DNA from: Pseudomonadota bacterium
Lineage (GTDB): Bacteria; Pseudomonadota; Alphaproteobacteria; Sphingomonadales; Sphingomonadaceae
DNA: 64,000 bases
Direction: 5' to 3'
Assembly (NCBI GenBank): GCA_029550345.1
Contig: JAKPHK010000063.1
Span: 62,001 to 126,000 of the forward strand
Made by a program: the position numbers and the translations under genes. Below the pieces are notes generated by a model. It saw nothing but the letters and a program-made list of their open reading frames with translations, was not told where the DNA came from and made no database searches. This document shows positions 35,768 to 47,709 of the stretch, in pieces (positions within the stretch are counted from its first letter, which is position 1; each line of letters opens with the position of its first letter).

Positions 35768-37075
35768 TTACCGCCCCCGTTCCACCACAACCCCGCCCTT
35801 GATCACGCCGTCCACGTCTTCCAGCTCGCGCACGTTGGTCAGGGGATCGCCGTCCACCGCGACGAAATCGGCATAGCGGCCGACGGCAATTGTCCCGACG
35901 TTGGCTTCCCAGCCCAGTGCCTGCGATGCGTTCAGGGTGGCGGCGCGGATCGCGTCGAGCGGGGTCATGCCGTATTGCACCATCACCGCGAACTGGCGGC
36001 CAACCAGGCCGTGCGGCATCACCCCGGCGTCTGACGCGAAAATCATCCGCACCCCGGCTTTGAAGGCCTTGCGGAAATTGTCGCGCTGAAGCTGGCCGAT
36101 CTCGCGGTCCTTGCGCAGGTTGTCTTCCAGCACGCCGTTTTTCTTGCCTTCGGCCTGGGTGTAATCGGTGTTGTAGATATCCATCGCGAACCACACCGGG
36201 CGCTTGCGCTCTACCGCCAGCTTGATCCCTTCGTCATCGACGAGGCTGGCGTGTTCGATCGTATCGATATCGGCGCGGATCGCGGTCTTGATCCCGGCCG
36301 CGCCATGGGCGTGGGCGGCCACGCGCAGGCCCCACATATGGGCTTCATCGGCGATGGCCGACAGCTCCTCAAGCCGGAGCTGCTGCTGGCCGGGCTCAGT
36401 ATTGTGGGAAAAGACCCCGCCGGTCGCGCAGACCTTGATCACCATCGCGCCATACTTGCGCTGGCGGCGGACCTGATAGCGCAGCTCTTCAGGGGTGTCC
36501 CCGACGCCTTCGACCTTGCCTGGCTTTTCGAAGCTGGGGGGCAGGCCGGTCTGGTCGCAGTGCCCGCCGGTGCTGCCAAGCGCATAGCCCGCGCCGACGA
36601 TCCGCGGGCCGATGACATAGCCCTGGTTCACCGCCTGTGCGAGGCCGATGTCGTTGCGATTGGACGATCCGACATTGCGCACCGTGGTGAACCCGGCGTC
36701 GAGCATCGCCCGCCCGTTGCTGACCGCGGTCATGGCAAAGAAGCTGTCGGTAAACTCCAGCCCGCGGAAGCCGCCGATATCGGCCGGGCTATCCAGATGG
36801 ACGTGCATATCGATCAGGCCGGGCAGCAGGGTTTTGCCGCCCATGTCGATGTGCTTCACATTGGCGCCCCACTTAACCGTGCGGGCATCGGCGATTGCGC
36901 TGATCCGCCCATCCTTGCCGACGAAAATTGCCGGGTGCTCAATATATTTGCCGGTCTGGACATCGAGGTAACGCGCCGCCGTGATCACCGTCTGCTGCTC
37001 TGCGCTCGGTTCGGACAGGGCCGGAACGCTTAGCGCCATGGCTCCCGCCAGCGCCGCGATGGTGATTTTACGCAT
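35768..37075 (-). CDS. Exported metal-dependent amidohydrolase (Xaa-Pro dipeptidase-like)
   Basis: The 435-residue protein starts MRKITIAALAGAMALSVPALS, a signal peptide, so it acts in the periplasm. The amidohydrolase pattern is complete: metal ligands in GLIDMHVHLD, the active-site Lys in MVIKVCATGG, His in VAAHAHGAAGI and TIEHASLVDDEG, and the catalytic Asp in MIFASDAGVM. The closest type is the imidazolonepropionase/prolidase-like subgroup of family members acting on dipeptides. The precise substrate is unknown. ATG 37075 is chosen for the signal peptide. Confidence 0.9.
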   Translation of the reverse strand: MRKITIAALAGAMALSVPALSEPSAEQQTVITAARYLDVQTGKYIEHPAIFVGKDGRISAIADARTVKWGANVKHIDMGGKTLLPGLIDMHVHLDSPADIGGFRGLEFTDSFFAMTAVSNGRAMLDAGFTTVRNVGSSNRNDIGLAQAVNQGYVIGPRIVGAGYALGSTGGHCDQTGLPPSFEKPGKVEGVGDTPEELRYQVRRQRKYGAMVIKVCATGGVFSHNTEPGQQQLRLEELSAIADEAHMWGLRVAAHAHGAAGIKTAIRADIDTIEHASLVDDEGIKLAVERKRPVWFAMDIYNTDYTQAEGKKNGVLEDNLRKDREIGQLQRDNFRKAFKAGVRMIFASDAGVMPHGLVGRQFAVMVQYGMTPLDAIRAATLNASQALGWEANVGTIAVGRYADFVAVDGDPLTNVRELEDVDGVIKGGVVVERGR

Positions 37076-37250
37076 CAGTTCGATTCCCCCGGTTGAATGG
37101 TCGGATCGCATCCTGCTGATCCTTCATTGGCTTGGCAACCGTCTCCATCCACAGCCGCGATGGGGGCGGGCCATTGCGCCGGGCGGCAGCCGTCCCCATA
37201 TCCGGGGGCGAAGGCGGTGCCGATCCGCCAAATTGCTGACGAACGGACCT

Positions 37251-39668
37251 ATGACCAAACTGCTTCCCCTGCTGCCCTTGCGTGACATCGTGGTTTTCCC
37301 CGGGATGGTCGTGCCGCTGTTCGTGGGCCGTGAAAAATCCGTTGCAGCGCTGGAAGCGGCGATGGCGACCGAGGGTGACAAGGACATTTTCCTGCTCGCC
37401 CAGCTCGATCCCGGCTGCGATGATCCGGCCGAGGACGATCTTTACGACATCGGCGTTTCGGCGACGGTTCTGCAGCTGCTCAAGCTGCCGGACGGGACGG
37501 TGCGGGTGCTGGTGGAGGCCAAGGGCCGCGCGCGGCTGGAATCGCTGCGGCTGGAGCAGTCCTCGTCGGGTGAGATGATGGTCGCCCAGCTTGAACCGAT
37601 CGAACCGGTCAGCGTTTCGGGCAACGAGGTTGCCGCGATGATGCGCTCGGTGGTCGATGCCTTTGGCGAATATGCCAAGCTCAACAAGAAGCTGCCGGCC
37701 GAAGCGGGTGAGAATCTGGCCGAAATGGCTGACGCCTCGCAGCTGGCCGATGCGGTTGCCGCGCATATCCAGACCAAGGTTGCGGACAAGCAGGCGCTGC
37801 TGTCCGAACCCGATCCGCTCAAGCGGCTGGAAATGGCCTATTCCTTCATGGAAGGTGAGCTGGGCGTGCTTCAGGTGGAGCGCAAAATCCGCGGCCGCGT
37901 GAAGCGCCAGATGGAAAAGACCCAGCGCGAATATTACCTCAACGAACAGCTCAAGGCGATCCAGTCGGAGCTGGGCGGCGGCGAGGGCGATGACGCCAAC
38001 GAAATCGCCGAGCTTCAGCAGAAGATCGACAAGCTCAAACTGTCGAAGGAAGCGCGGGCCAAGGCCAATGCCGAGCTGAAGAAGCTCAAGTCGATGCAGC
38101 CGATGAGCGCCGAAGCCACGGTGATCCGCAATTACCTTGATGTGCTGCTGGGCCTGCCGTGGGGCAAGAAGAGCAAGCTCAAGAAGGATATCGCGGCGGC
38201 TCAGGCGGTGCTTGATGCCGATCACTACGCGCTGGAAAAGGTCAAGGACCGGATCGTCGAATATCTCGCCGTTCAGGCGCGGACCAACAAGCTGAAGGGG
38301 CCGATCCTGTGCCTCGTCGGCCCGCCGGGCGTGGGCAAGACCAGTCTCGGCAAGTCGATCGCCAAGGCTACGGGGCGCGAATTCATCCGCCAGTCGCTGG
38401 GCGGCGTGCGCGATGAAGCCGAAATTCGCGGCCACCGCCGAACCTATATCGGCTCGCTGCCAGGCAAGATCATTTCCAACCTCAAGAAGGCCGGAACCAG
38501 CAATCCGCTGTTCCTGCTGGATGAGATCGACAAGCTGGGCCAGGATTTCCGGGGCGATCCGGCCTCGGCTCTGCTCGAAGTGCTCGATCCGGAACAGAAC
38601 GCCAAGTTCCAGGACCACTATCTGGAACTGGATTACGATCTGTCCGACGTGATGTTCGTCTGCACGGCCAACAGCCTCAACCTGCCGCAACCGCTGCTGG
38701 ACCGAATGGAGATCATCCGGCTGGAGGGCTACACCGAAGATGAAAAGGTCGAGATTGCCGAACGGCACCTGATCGCCAAGCAGGTCGAGGCGCACGGGCT
38801 GAAGGCTGGCGAGTTTACCCTCACCACCGAGGGTCTGCGCGATCTGATTCGTTATTATACCCGCGAGGCCGGGGTCCGCACGCTTGAGCGCGAGATCGCC
38901 AAGCTCGCCCGCAAGAGCCTGCGCCAGATCCTGGAAGGCAAGGCGGCTTCGGTCACGATCACGCCCGAAAACCTGGGTGACTTCGCCGGCGTGCGCAAGT
39001 TCCGCTTTGGCGTGGCCGAGGAAGAGCATCAGGTCGGGGCCGTCACCGGGCTGGCCTGGACTTCGGTTGGCGGGGAATTGCTGACGATCGAAAGCGTCAC
39101 CGTGCCCGGCAAAGGCGGGATCAAGACCACCGGCAAGCTGGGCGAGGTGATGAACGAAAGCGTCCAGGCCGCCTTCAGCTTCGTCAAGGCGCGCTCTGCC
39201 GCTTATGGGATCAAGCCCAGCCTGATCGCGCGCAAGGACATTCACATCCACCTGCCCGAAGGCGCGGTGCCCAAGGACGGGCCGAGCGCCGGGATCGGCA
39301 TGGTCACCTCGATCGTTTCGACCCTGACGGGAATTCCGGTGCGCAAGGACGTTGCCATGACCGGCGAGGTTACGCTGCGCGGGCGGGTGCTGGCGATCGG
39401 CGGGCTGAAGGAAAAGCTGCTGGCCGCGCTGCGCGGCGGGATCAAGCTGGTCCTGATCCCCGAAGAGAACGTCAAGGACCTCGCCGAAATTCCCGCGAAC
39501 GTAAAGGAAGGGCTGGAGATCGTGCCGGTCGGTCACGTCGATCAGGTGCTGGCACTGGCGCTGACCGAGCCGCTCGAAGCGATCGAGTGGAGCGAGGAGG
39601 ATGACCTTGCCAGCCAGCCCGGCGCGGGCGGCCAGCCGGGGGCCGGTAGCTCGACCACAGCACACTGA
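37251..39668 (+). CDS. lon: ATP-dependent protease Lon
   Basis: Lon degrades misfolded and regulatory proteins. The protein has 805 residues from ATG at 37251, where the typical [30 protein letters not shown] begins. Walker A is [15 protein letters not shown] and Walker B includes [10 protein letters not shown]. The catalytic Ser lies in [12 protein letters not shown] and the Lys in the [15 protein letters not shown] segment. It ends with a short Gly/Pro/Ala tail. It is divergent from the amidohydrolase gene and lies upstream of hup. Confidence 0.97.
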   Translation: MTKLLPLLPLRDIVVFPGMVVPLFVGREKSVAALEAAMATEGDKDIFLLAQLDPGCDDPAEDDLYDIGVSATVLQLLKLPDGTVRVLVEAKGRARLESLRLEQSSSGEMMVAQLEPIEPVSVSGNEVAAMMRSVVDAFGEYAKLNKKLPAEAGENLAEMADASQLADAVAAHIQTKVADKQALLSEPDPLKRLEMAYSFMEGELGVLQVERKIRGRVKRQMEKTQREYYLNEQLKAIQSELGGGEGDDANEIAELQQKIDKLKLSKEARAKANAELKKLKSMQPMSAEATVIRNYLDVLLGLPWGKKSKLKKDIAAAQAVLDADHYALEKVKDRIVEYLAVQARTNKLKGPILCLVGPPGVGKTSLGKSIAKATGREFIRQSLGGVRDEAEIRGHRRTYIGSLPGKIISNLKKAGTSNPLFLLDEIDKLGQDFRGDPASALLEVLDPEQNAKFQDHYLELDYDLSDVMFVCTANSLNLPQPLLDRMEIIRLEGYTEDEKVEIAERHLIAKQVEAHGLKAGEFTLTTEGLRDLIRYYTREAGVRTLEREIAKLARKSLRQILEGKAASVTITPENLGDFAGVRKFRFGVAEEEHQVGAVTGLAWTSVGGELLTIESVTVPGKGGIKTTGKLGEVMNESVQAAFSFVKARSAAYGIKPSLIARKDIHIHLPEGAVPKDGPSAGIGMVTSIVSTLTGIPVRKDVAMTGEVTLRGRVLAIGGLKEKLLAALRGGIKLVLIPEENVKDLAEIPANVKEGLEIVPVGHVDQVLALALTEPLEAIEWSEEDDLASQPGAGGQPGAGSSTTAH

Positions 39669-39903
39669 TTTTTGCTGCATCGCAGCGAATCGGAAACCCG
39701 GTTGGCGGTGATTTCGCGCAGGTCCGGCGGGGAATGGAGCGGCCAAGCGCCCGATTCATCGAAAACCGGGTCAAATCGTGGATAATTGCGGGTTTCCGTA
39801 GCGGTTTGGCTTTGACAGGGCGGGTAAAAATCGCTCAATTCCGCGCATCTTTTGAGGCGATTCACACATTTTTACTAACACAGAAAGGTAGGGGGTTCCC
39901 GAC

Positions 39904-40176
39904 ATGAACAAGAACGACCTGATCGGCGCAGTTGCAGATGCCAGCGGCCTGACCAAGAACGATGCCGCCAAGGCTGTCGAAGGCGTTTTCGACGCCATCA
40001 CCGGTGCGCTCAAGAAGGGCGATGAAGTTCGTCTCGTTGGCTTCGGCACCTTCTCGGTCGCCAAGCGCAAGGCTTCGACTGGCCGCAACCCGCGCACCGG
40101 CGAACCGATGAAGATCAAGGCTTCGTCGCAGCCGAAGTTCAAGGCCGGCAAGGGCCTGAAGGACGCCGTCAACTAA
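39904..40176 (+). CDS. hup: DNA-binding protein HU
   Basis: This 90-residue histone-like protein starts MNKNDLIGAVADASGLTKNDAAKAVEGVFDAITGALKKGDEVRLVGFGTF and ends with the DNA-binding arm RNPRTGEPMKIKASSQPKFKAGKGLKDAVN. All HU-family signatures are present. GAAAGGTAGGGGG precedes the ATG. The 235-bp gap behind lon probably holds its promoter (TTGAGG ... TACTAA at 39852-39878 is a weak candidate). A strong terminator follows the gene. Confidence 0.97.
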   Translation: MNKNDLIGAVADASGLTKNDAAKAVEGVFDAITGALKKGDEVRLVGFGTFSVAKRKASTGRNPRTGEPMKIKASSQPKFKAGKGLKDAVN

Positions 40177-40220
40177 GCCTGACCCCCAGGCCGCACGCCT
40201 CGCGGCCGGGTCGCAAGAAT

Positions 40221-40259
40221 AGCCGCGCCAGCCCTCGGGTTGGCGCGGCTTTCTGTTTT
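40221..40259 (+). terminator. Rho-independent terminator after hup
   Basis: AGCCGCGCCA (40221-40230) pairs perfectly with TGGCGCGGCT (40241-40250) around a 10-nt loop, followed by TTCTGTTTT. Confidence 0.9.
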
Positions 40260-40290
40260 GGACGGGTATCGGGCGCGGGCAGTCTCGCCC

Positions 40291-40310
40291 GTTCGTTCGT
40301 TCGTTCGTTC
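40291..40310 (+). repeat. Five GTTC tandem repeats
   Basis: GTTC is repeated five times exactly in the gap between the hup terminator and the acyltransferase gene end. It is a simple-sequence repeat that could vary in copy number; no gene reads through it. Confidence 0.9.
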
Positions 40311-40337
40311 CGGGTGAACGGGGCAGGGTGGGCTGAT

Positions 40338-41369
40338 TTACCCCTTGGCCACGGTCGGTTTGCTGGCGAAGGACACCACTTTCGAGAAGAACCACGACAG
40401 CGCCAGCGCCGTCGCCACGGCCAGTGCCGCGATTGCGCCGCTGTTGCTGCCGGCCAGCTCCTTGGTCCAGACCAGCACGGTGAGATGGACGCAATAAAGC
40501 GGCAGCGAATAGTTGCCGAGCCACTCCATAGGTGCTTTCATCGCTTGCGGCGGCTGGGCCATGGCGACCAGCCACATCATCACCGGCAGGAACGCGATCA
40601 CGAAAGTCAGGTCGCCCGCAACCTTGCCGAGCGGGAGGTACGGCACGGCGGCGATCCCGACGATCGGCAGGATCACGGCCAGCCACCACGGCAGGCTGGG
40701 CGTGCGCAGGCCTTCGCGGTACTTGCGCCCGATCCACACCCCCAGGACATAGGAGAAGCCGACCCGGGGCAGGGCTTGCCACCAGGTCTTCCAGGTCGGC
40801 GCATCGACCCCCATGGTGTCCGCGCCGTGGAGCCTCACGGTGTAGATCAGCCAGCCGCCCATGATCAGCGCCAGGGCCAGCATGGCCTTGGTCGGCACTT
40901 TTTTCAGCGCTAGTGCGTGGATGAAGTTTGCCAGCAGCTCATAGAACAGCGTCCACTGCGGGCCGTTATAGCGGTAGAACGGGCCCGCTCCGGCCAGGCT
41001 GGGCAGCATCACCAGATCGAGTGCCAGCCACCACAGCAGGGTGAGCGGATCGGCCATGCCGATCACGAAAGCGCGGATCACCGCCACGCCCGCGCCGACC
41101 GCGACCAGCGGCCAGAGCCGTTTGAAGCGTGCCCAGGTGAATTCCACCGCGCCAATACCGGTCAGCAGCTTTTTCTCTGTGGATACGGTCAGCACGAAGC
41201 CGGACAGCAGGAAGAACAGATCGACGAACAGGTAGCCGCGCTGAAACGGGCCGCCGATGCCGTAAACAATGTCGAGGTGATAGAAGACGATCATGAACGC
41301 GGCCACGCCGCGCAGACCGTCAAGCTGGAACATCCGCGGTGAATGGGCCTGCGGCTTTGCTTCGGTCAT
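40338..41369 (-). CDS. Acyltransferase 3 family membrane protein
   Basis: The 343-residue protein starts MTEAKPQAHSPRMFQLDGLRGVAAFMIVFYHLDI, the family signature with the catalytic-type His in VFYHLD. About nine or ten hydrophobic helices follow. GGGGGGA precedes ATG at 41369. Family members transfer acyl groups, for example O-acetyl, to sugars of surface polysaccharides. The substrate is unknown. It is convergent with hup and divergent from the small exported-protein gene before secA. Confidence 0.92.
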   Translation of the reverse strand: MTEAKPQAHSPRMFQLDGLRGVAAFMIVFYHLDIVYGIGGPFQRGYLFVDLFFLLSGFVLTVSTEKKLLTGIGAVEFTWARFKRLWPLVAVGAGVAVIRAFVIGMADPLTLLWWLALDLVMLPSLAGAGPFYRYNGPQWTLFYELLANFIHALALKKVPTKAMLALALIMGGWLIYTVRLHGADTMGVDAPTWKTWWQALPRVGFSYVLGVWIGRKYREGLRTPSLPWWLAVILPIVGIAAVPYLPLGKVAGDLTFVIAFLPVMMWLVAMAQPPQAMKAPMEWLGNYSLPLYCVHLTVLVWTKELAGSNSGAIAALAVATALALSWFFSKVVSFASKPTVAKG

Positions 41370-41468
41370 GTGCGAATTCCCCCCTGTCGGGTGCAGCATA
41401 GATCAGTATGGTCGGTAAAGATCAATGGTGTGGTGCTGCTACTGGACTGTTAATCAAGCCGCTCCTAT

Positions 41469-41753
41469 ATGCGACCGGCAATGAACCGGATTGTCCTAGC
41501 CCTCCTGGCCCTGTTCGCAGGGATCGCCGCGCAGGTTTCCCCTGCCGAGGCGCGGGTGCGTGGTGAGACTGAAATTGGCGCAACCCTGGTTCAGAAGGTC
41601 GGCACACGAACCGCGCAGGCGGTTCAAACACCGCCGGTCAAGGCGGTCTCCAGCGTGGAGAGCCGCGTGTTCGAGCCGGTCAGCGACGATGACGCCCCGG
41701 TCTGGAGCCTGGCCCCGGCAGTTGTGCTGCGGGCCGACCGCGCGCGCGAATAG
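41469..41753 (+). CDS. Small exported protein upstream of secA, possible SecM-like leader
   Basis: The 94-residue protein has a signal peptide (MNRIVLALLALFAGIAAQVSPAEA; start at 41469, or 41481 at the second Met). The mature part is short and ends DDAPVWSLAPAVVLRADRARE. The stop is 96 bp before secA. The tail shares PVW and RA spacing with the E. coli SecM arrest sequence FSTPVWISQAQGIRAGP, but lacks the final Gly-Pro. I recognise no family. It may be a secretion monitor for secA or merely a conserved small envelope protein. Confidence 0.6.
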   Translation: MRPAMNRIVLALLALFAGIAAQVSPAEARVRGETEIGATLVQKVGTRTAQAVQTPPVKAVSSVESRVFEPVSDDDAPVWSLAPAVVLRADRARE

Positions 41754-41768
41754 CGCTAGCTGATTTTC

Positions 41769-41808
41769 CCGCGTTTTCGCGGCGCGACGGGCCCTTGCGG
41801 GTGCCGCG
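41769..41808 (+). promoter_or_regulatory. Two mutually exclusive hairpins between the small ORF and secA
   Basis: CCGCG-TTTT-CGCGG (41769-41782) is a perfect 5-bp stem. CGCGGC (41778-41783) can instead pair with GCCGCG (41803-41808), enclosing CCC-TTGC-GGG. The two structures use the same CGCGG bases. The secA start is 41 bp beyond. An attenuation-type switch is an inference only. Confidence 0.5.
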
Positions 41809-41849
41809 CAAACCCAATCCATACCCTTCAAACTATTCAGGAATTGCCC

Positions 41850-44576
<2,727 letters not shown>

Positions 44577-44607
44577 TAGTTGGTCCTCCCCGCGCAGGGG
44601 AGGTTCG

Positions 44608-45357
44608 ATGGACTGGCTGACACCCTGGCTGACCCCGGCCTTTTTCGGCACGGCGCTGCTTTATGCCTCGGTCGGGTTCGGCGGGGGATCGACCTATAAC
44701 GCGCTGCTCAGCCTGGCCGGGTTCGATTACCGGCTGCTGCCGATCGTCAGCCTGTGCTGCAACGTGGTGGTGGTAACCGGCGGAACGCTGCGTTTCGCGC
44801 GGGCCGGGACGGTTCCCTGGAAGAAGGCGCTGATCCTGTCGCTGATCGCGGCGCCGATGGCCTTTCTGGGCGGGCTGACCCCGATCCGGCAGGAAACCTT
44901 TCTGGTCCTGTTGGGGCTCAGTCTGGTTGCCGCAGGGCTGGCCTTGTTCGCTCCGCGCGCGCCTGAGCGAGAGAGCGATCCAATGCCTGCCGCGCGCTGG
45001 ATGCCGCTGGTGGTCGCACCACTGGGCTATCTGGCCGGACTGGTCGGGATCGGCGGCGGGATATTCCTGGCGCCGCTGCTGCACCTCACGCGCTGGGCCG
45101 GTGCCCGGCAGATTGCTGCGACGGCGAGCCTGTTTATCCTGATCAATTCGCTGTCTGGTCTGGTCGGCCAACTCGGCAAGAACGGTGCGGACCGGTTTGC
45201 CGAGGCGCTGACCCCGGCCTTGCCGCTGCTGATCGCAGTGGTGATCGGTGGTCAGCTGGGCAGCCTGCTGGCGCTGCGCTGGTTGCCGGAACGGGTGATC
45301 CGCTGGCTCACCGCGGCGCTTACCATCTGGGCCGGATCGCGGCTGCTGCTGAGCTGA
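44608..45357 (+). CDS. TSUP family (TauE/SafE) membrane permease
   Basis: This 249-residue protein has eight hydrophobic helices and the two TSUP repeats. The first contains LLYASVGFGGGSTYNALLSLAG and the second GLVGIGGGIFLAPLLHLT; both glycine-rich motifs are characteristic. GGGGAGG precedes ATG at 44608, 31 bp after secA. Family members export sulfite, sulfonates or other anions. The substrate is unknown. A strong hairpin terminator follows. Confidence 0.92.
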   Translation: MDWLTPWLTPAFFGTALLYASVGFGGGSTYNALLSLAGFDYRLLPIVSLCCNVVVVTGGTLRFARAGTVPWKKALILSLIAAPMAFLGGLTPIRQETFLVLLGLSLVAAGLALFAPRAPERESDPMPAARWMPLVVAPLGYLAGLVGIGGGIFLAPLLHLTRWAGARQIAATASLFILINSLSGLVGQLGKNGADRFAEALTPALPLLIAVVIGGQLGSLLALRWLPERVIRWLTAALTIWAGSRLLLS

Positions 45358-45363
45358 AAAGCA

Positions 45364-45391
45364 AAAGCCCCGCCGGTGAGGGCGGGGCTTT
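45364..45391. terminator. Bidirectional terminator after TSUP gene and tRNA-Asn
   Basis: AAAGCCCCGCC (45364-45374) pairs perfectly with GGCGGGGCTTT (45381-45391) around GGTGAG. A/T-rich ends on both sides suit termination of the TSUP gene and of the minus-strand tRNA-Asn. Confidence 0.9.
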
Positions 45392-45408
45392 GCAATGCCC
45401 GGTGGGGG

Positions 45409-45483
45409 TGGCTCCCCGAGTAGGATTCGAACCTACGGCCAAGTGATTAACAGTCACCTACTCTACCGCTGAGCTATCGGGGA
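45409..45483 (-). tRNA. tRNA-Asn (GTT)
   Basis: The minus strand gives a 75-nt cloverleaf: TCCCCGA acceptor, D arm GCTCAGCGGTAGAGT, anticodon loop CTGTTAA (GTT), T arm GTAGGTTCGAATCCTAC, and encoded CCA. All stems pair. Confidence 0.96.
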
Positions 45484-45560
45484 ATGATCCCCCCACCTGC
45501 GGGCAGGGGAGCGCCTATAGCAGCGCCGAAGCGTTTGGCAAGCCAGAGAAGCGCAAAAAT

Positions 45561-46340
45561 TCAGACCTGGAACTGCTCGGCGAAGATCCGCTCTTCCAGC
45601 GTCTTGCCCGGATCGAACAGCAAGGTCAGCTGACGTTCGCGGGCGACCCGCACTTCCACTTCCAGAATGTCGCGCAGTTCCTTCTGGTCGGCAACCACGG
45701 CAACCGGGCGCTTGTCGGGATCAAGCACGCGAAAACTCATCTGGTAATGATCGGGCAGGATCGCTCCGCGCCAGCGCCTGGGGCGAAACGGGCTGATCGG
45801 GGTCAGCGCGACCAGATTTGAGGTCAGCGGCAGGATCGGGCCATTGGCTGAGAGGTTATAGGCGGTCGATCCGGCCGGGGTGGCGACCAGGACGCCGTCG
45901 CAGAACAGTTCGGCCATGCGGACCTTGCCGTTGACCGATACCTCCAACTGGGCGGTCTGGCGGGTTTCGCGCAGCAGCGACACCTCGTTGATCGCCAGCA
46001 GGGTTTCGGTCTTGCCGCTGCCCAGGGTGGCGATCATTTCCAGCGGAGTGATGGTAAGCCGCTTGGCCCGTGTGATCCGCTCGTCCAGCGGTCGGCTCGA
46101 CTTGGGCTTGTTCATCATGAAGCCGACAGTGCCGTAATTGATCCCATAGGCCGGGATGACATGATCGGCATCGAGCATTTCGTGGAGTGCGTGGAGCATC
46201 TGCCCGTCGCCGCCAAGGACAACCGCGATATCGGCTTCGGCCAGCGGGACAAAGGCGTGTTCCTGGCGCAGATGTTCCGCCGCTTCCTGCGCGCGGGCGG
46301 TGTCCGAAGCCAGCAGGGCGAGGGCCGGGTTCTTGCTCAT
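45561..46340 (-). CDS. nadK: NAD kinase
   Basis: NadK phosphorylates NAD to NADP. The protein has 259 residues from ATG at 46340; the upstream ATG 46352 adds four residues. The catalytic loop LGGDGQMLHALHEML is intact and the glycine-rich YGINYGTVGFMMN segment follows. The conserved VATPAGSTAYNLSANGPI motif is present. It is shorter than the E. coli enzyme, as usual in Alphaproteobacteria. An EAL-domain gene is divergent 49 bp away. Confidence 0.94.
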   Translation of the reverse strand: MSKNPALALLASDTARAQEAAEHLRQEHAFVPLAEADIAVVLGGDGQMLHALHEMLDADHVIPAYGINYGTVGFMMNKPKSSRPLDERITRAKRLTITPLEMIATLGSGKTETLLAINEVSLLRETRQTAQLEVSVNGKVRMAELFCDGVLVATPAGSTAYNLSANGPILPLTSNLVALTPISPFRPRRWRGAILPDHYQMSFRVLDPDKRPVAVVADQKELRDILEVEVRVARERQLTLLFDPGKTLEERIFAEQFQV

Positions 46341-46389
46341 GGCGGGGTGCATATGGGCAATTGGAACACTTTGGTAGGGGGCTTGTGCT

Positions 46390-47709
46390 ATGGGGGCCGC
46401 GATGGACGCCGCCCAGACCGACGCCGCCGCGCTGCACCTTGACGCATTGACCGGCCTGCCGGGCCGCGATGCCGCCTGCGCACGGCTGGCGGAATGGCTC
46501 GATCGGGGAGAGCCGGTCCACGCTCTGCTGATCGGCCTCAGACGGTTCGATGCGGTCAATCTGGCCTATGGGTCGCTCACCGGCGATGCCGCTCTGGCGG
46601 AAGTGGCGGCGCGGCTGCGGCATTTCGCCCATGGCGAACTGGACGGTGCGTGGATTGCGGCGCGCGGTGGGGGCGGGCGGTTCCTGCTGCTCAGCACGGA
46701 GCCTTGCAGCCGCGAACGCTGGCAGATGGTCGGCGCGCAGGTGCTCGATCTGCTGTCGCGCCCGCTGGCGGTTGGCGGGGCGACCTTGCGGCTTTCGCCG
46801 CGCGGGGCGCTGCTACGGTCATTGGGCGGGGAAGAGGCGGATTCGCTACTCGACCGGGTGGGGCAGACGCTGGAAACGGTAATGGCCGCCCCGGCGCGGC
46901 GGCTGGCCTGGGCCGATGGCGAGGTAACCCGCGCCGGGCGCAGCGCCGCCCAGCTTGAGGCTGATCTGCTGCGCGCACTCGATCTGGGTGAGATCGAGGT
47001 GGTCTATCAGCCGCAATGGTCGTGCCGGGATGACCGCCTGACCGGGGCCGAGGCGTTGGCCCGCTGGAACCACCCGCGGCTGGGGCGGATCGGGGCCGGG
47101 GCGTTGTTCGCGATTGCCGAGCGGGCTGACCATGTCGCCCAGCTTTCACGCCATATTGCGCAGGCTGCATTGGCGGGCGCGCACGGCTGGCCGGAGCAGC
47201 TTCGGCTATCGCTCAACCTCACGCCCAGCGATCTGGCGCAGCACGGCTTTGCCGAGGACTTTGCCGAACTGGTCGATGCCGCCGCGTTCCCAGCCGGTCG
47301 CCTGACGCTGGAGGTGACCGAGCAGGTCCTGCTTGCCGATGTCGGTCAGGCAGCGCTGGCGCTGGAGCGTCTGACCGCACAGGGAATGCGGATCGCGCTC
47401 GACGATTTTGGCGCGGGGTTCTGCAACTTCCGCTATCTCAAGTTGCTGCCGCTGCACTACCTCAAGCTTGATCGCTCGATGATCGAGGGGGCGGGGGACC
47501 CGCGCGATCTGGCGGTGCTGCGCGCGATCATCGCGATGGCCGGGGCGCTCGATCTGGCGGTGATCGCAGAAGGCGTCGAGACCGAAGCCCAGCGCGCCCT
47601 GGCCGACAGCGAGGGCTGCGCCTTCTACCAGGGCTTCCTGCGCGCCCAGCCGATGGGGTCGGACAAGTTCCGCGCGCTCGCTAACGCGCCTTGCGCGCAA
47701 TCGCGCTGA
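46390..47709 (+). CDS. EAL-domain cyclic di-GMP phosphodiesterase with degenerate GGDEF
   Basis: The 439-residue protein has an N-terminal GGDEF-like region (DALTGLPGRDAACARLAEWL) whose active-site loop has decayed to ARGGGGRFLLL, so cyclase activity is unlikely. The EAL domain looks active: GAEALARWNHP, LNLTPSDL, LEVTEQV, LDDFGAGFCNFRYL, LKLDRSMI and AEGVETEAQ are all present, with YQGFLRAQPM at the end. It probably hydrolyses c-di-GMP in the cytosol. No membrane helix or sensor domain is seen. Its last 29 bases overlap the convergent mfd gene. Confidence 0.93.
   Translation: MGAAMDAAQTDAAALHLDALTGLPGRDAACARLAEWLDRGEPVHALLIGLRRFDAVNLAYGSLTGDAALAEVAARLRHFAHGELDGAWIAARGGGGRFLLLSTEPCSRERWQMVGAQVLDLLSRPLAVGGATLRLSPRGALLRSLGGEEADSLLDRVGQTLETVMAAPARRLAWADGEVTRAGRSAAQLEADLLRALDLGEIEVVYQPQWSCRDDRLTGAEALARWNHPRLGRIGAGALFAIAERADHVAQLSRHIAQAALAGAHGWPEQLRLSLNLTPSDLAQHGFAEDFAELVDAAAFPAGRLTLEVTEQVLLADVGQAALALERLTAQGMRIALDDFGAGFCNFRYLKLLPLHYLKLDRSMIEGAGDPRDLAVLRAIIAMAGALDLAVIAEGVETEAQRALADSEGCAFYQGFLRAQPMGSDKFRALANAPCAQSR

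Noticed and set aside
37068..39746. 892-codon minus-strand frame opposite lon
   Set aside because: GC-rich codon structure of lon leaves the opposite frame open. It shows no domain, and lon is intact on the plus strand. The same applies to the long frame opposite secA at 41496-44651.
39812..39840. TTGACA at 39812 as the hup promoter
   Set aside because: The hexamer 17 bp later is TCAATT, a poor -10, and the hup start is 63 bp further. A weaker pair closer to the gene is equally possible, so no firm promoter call is made.
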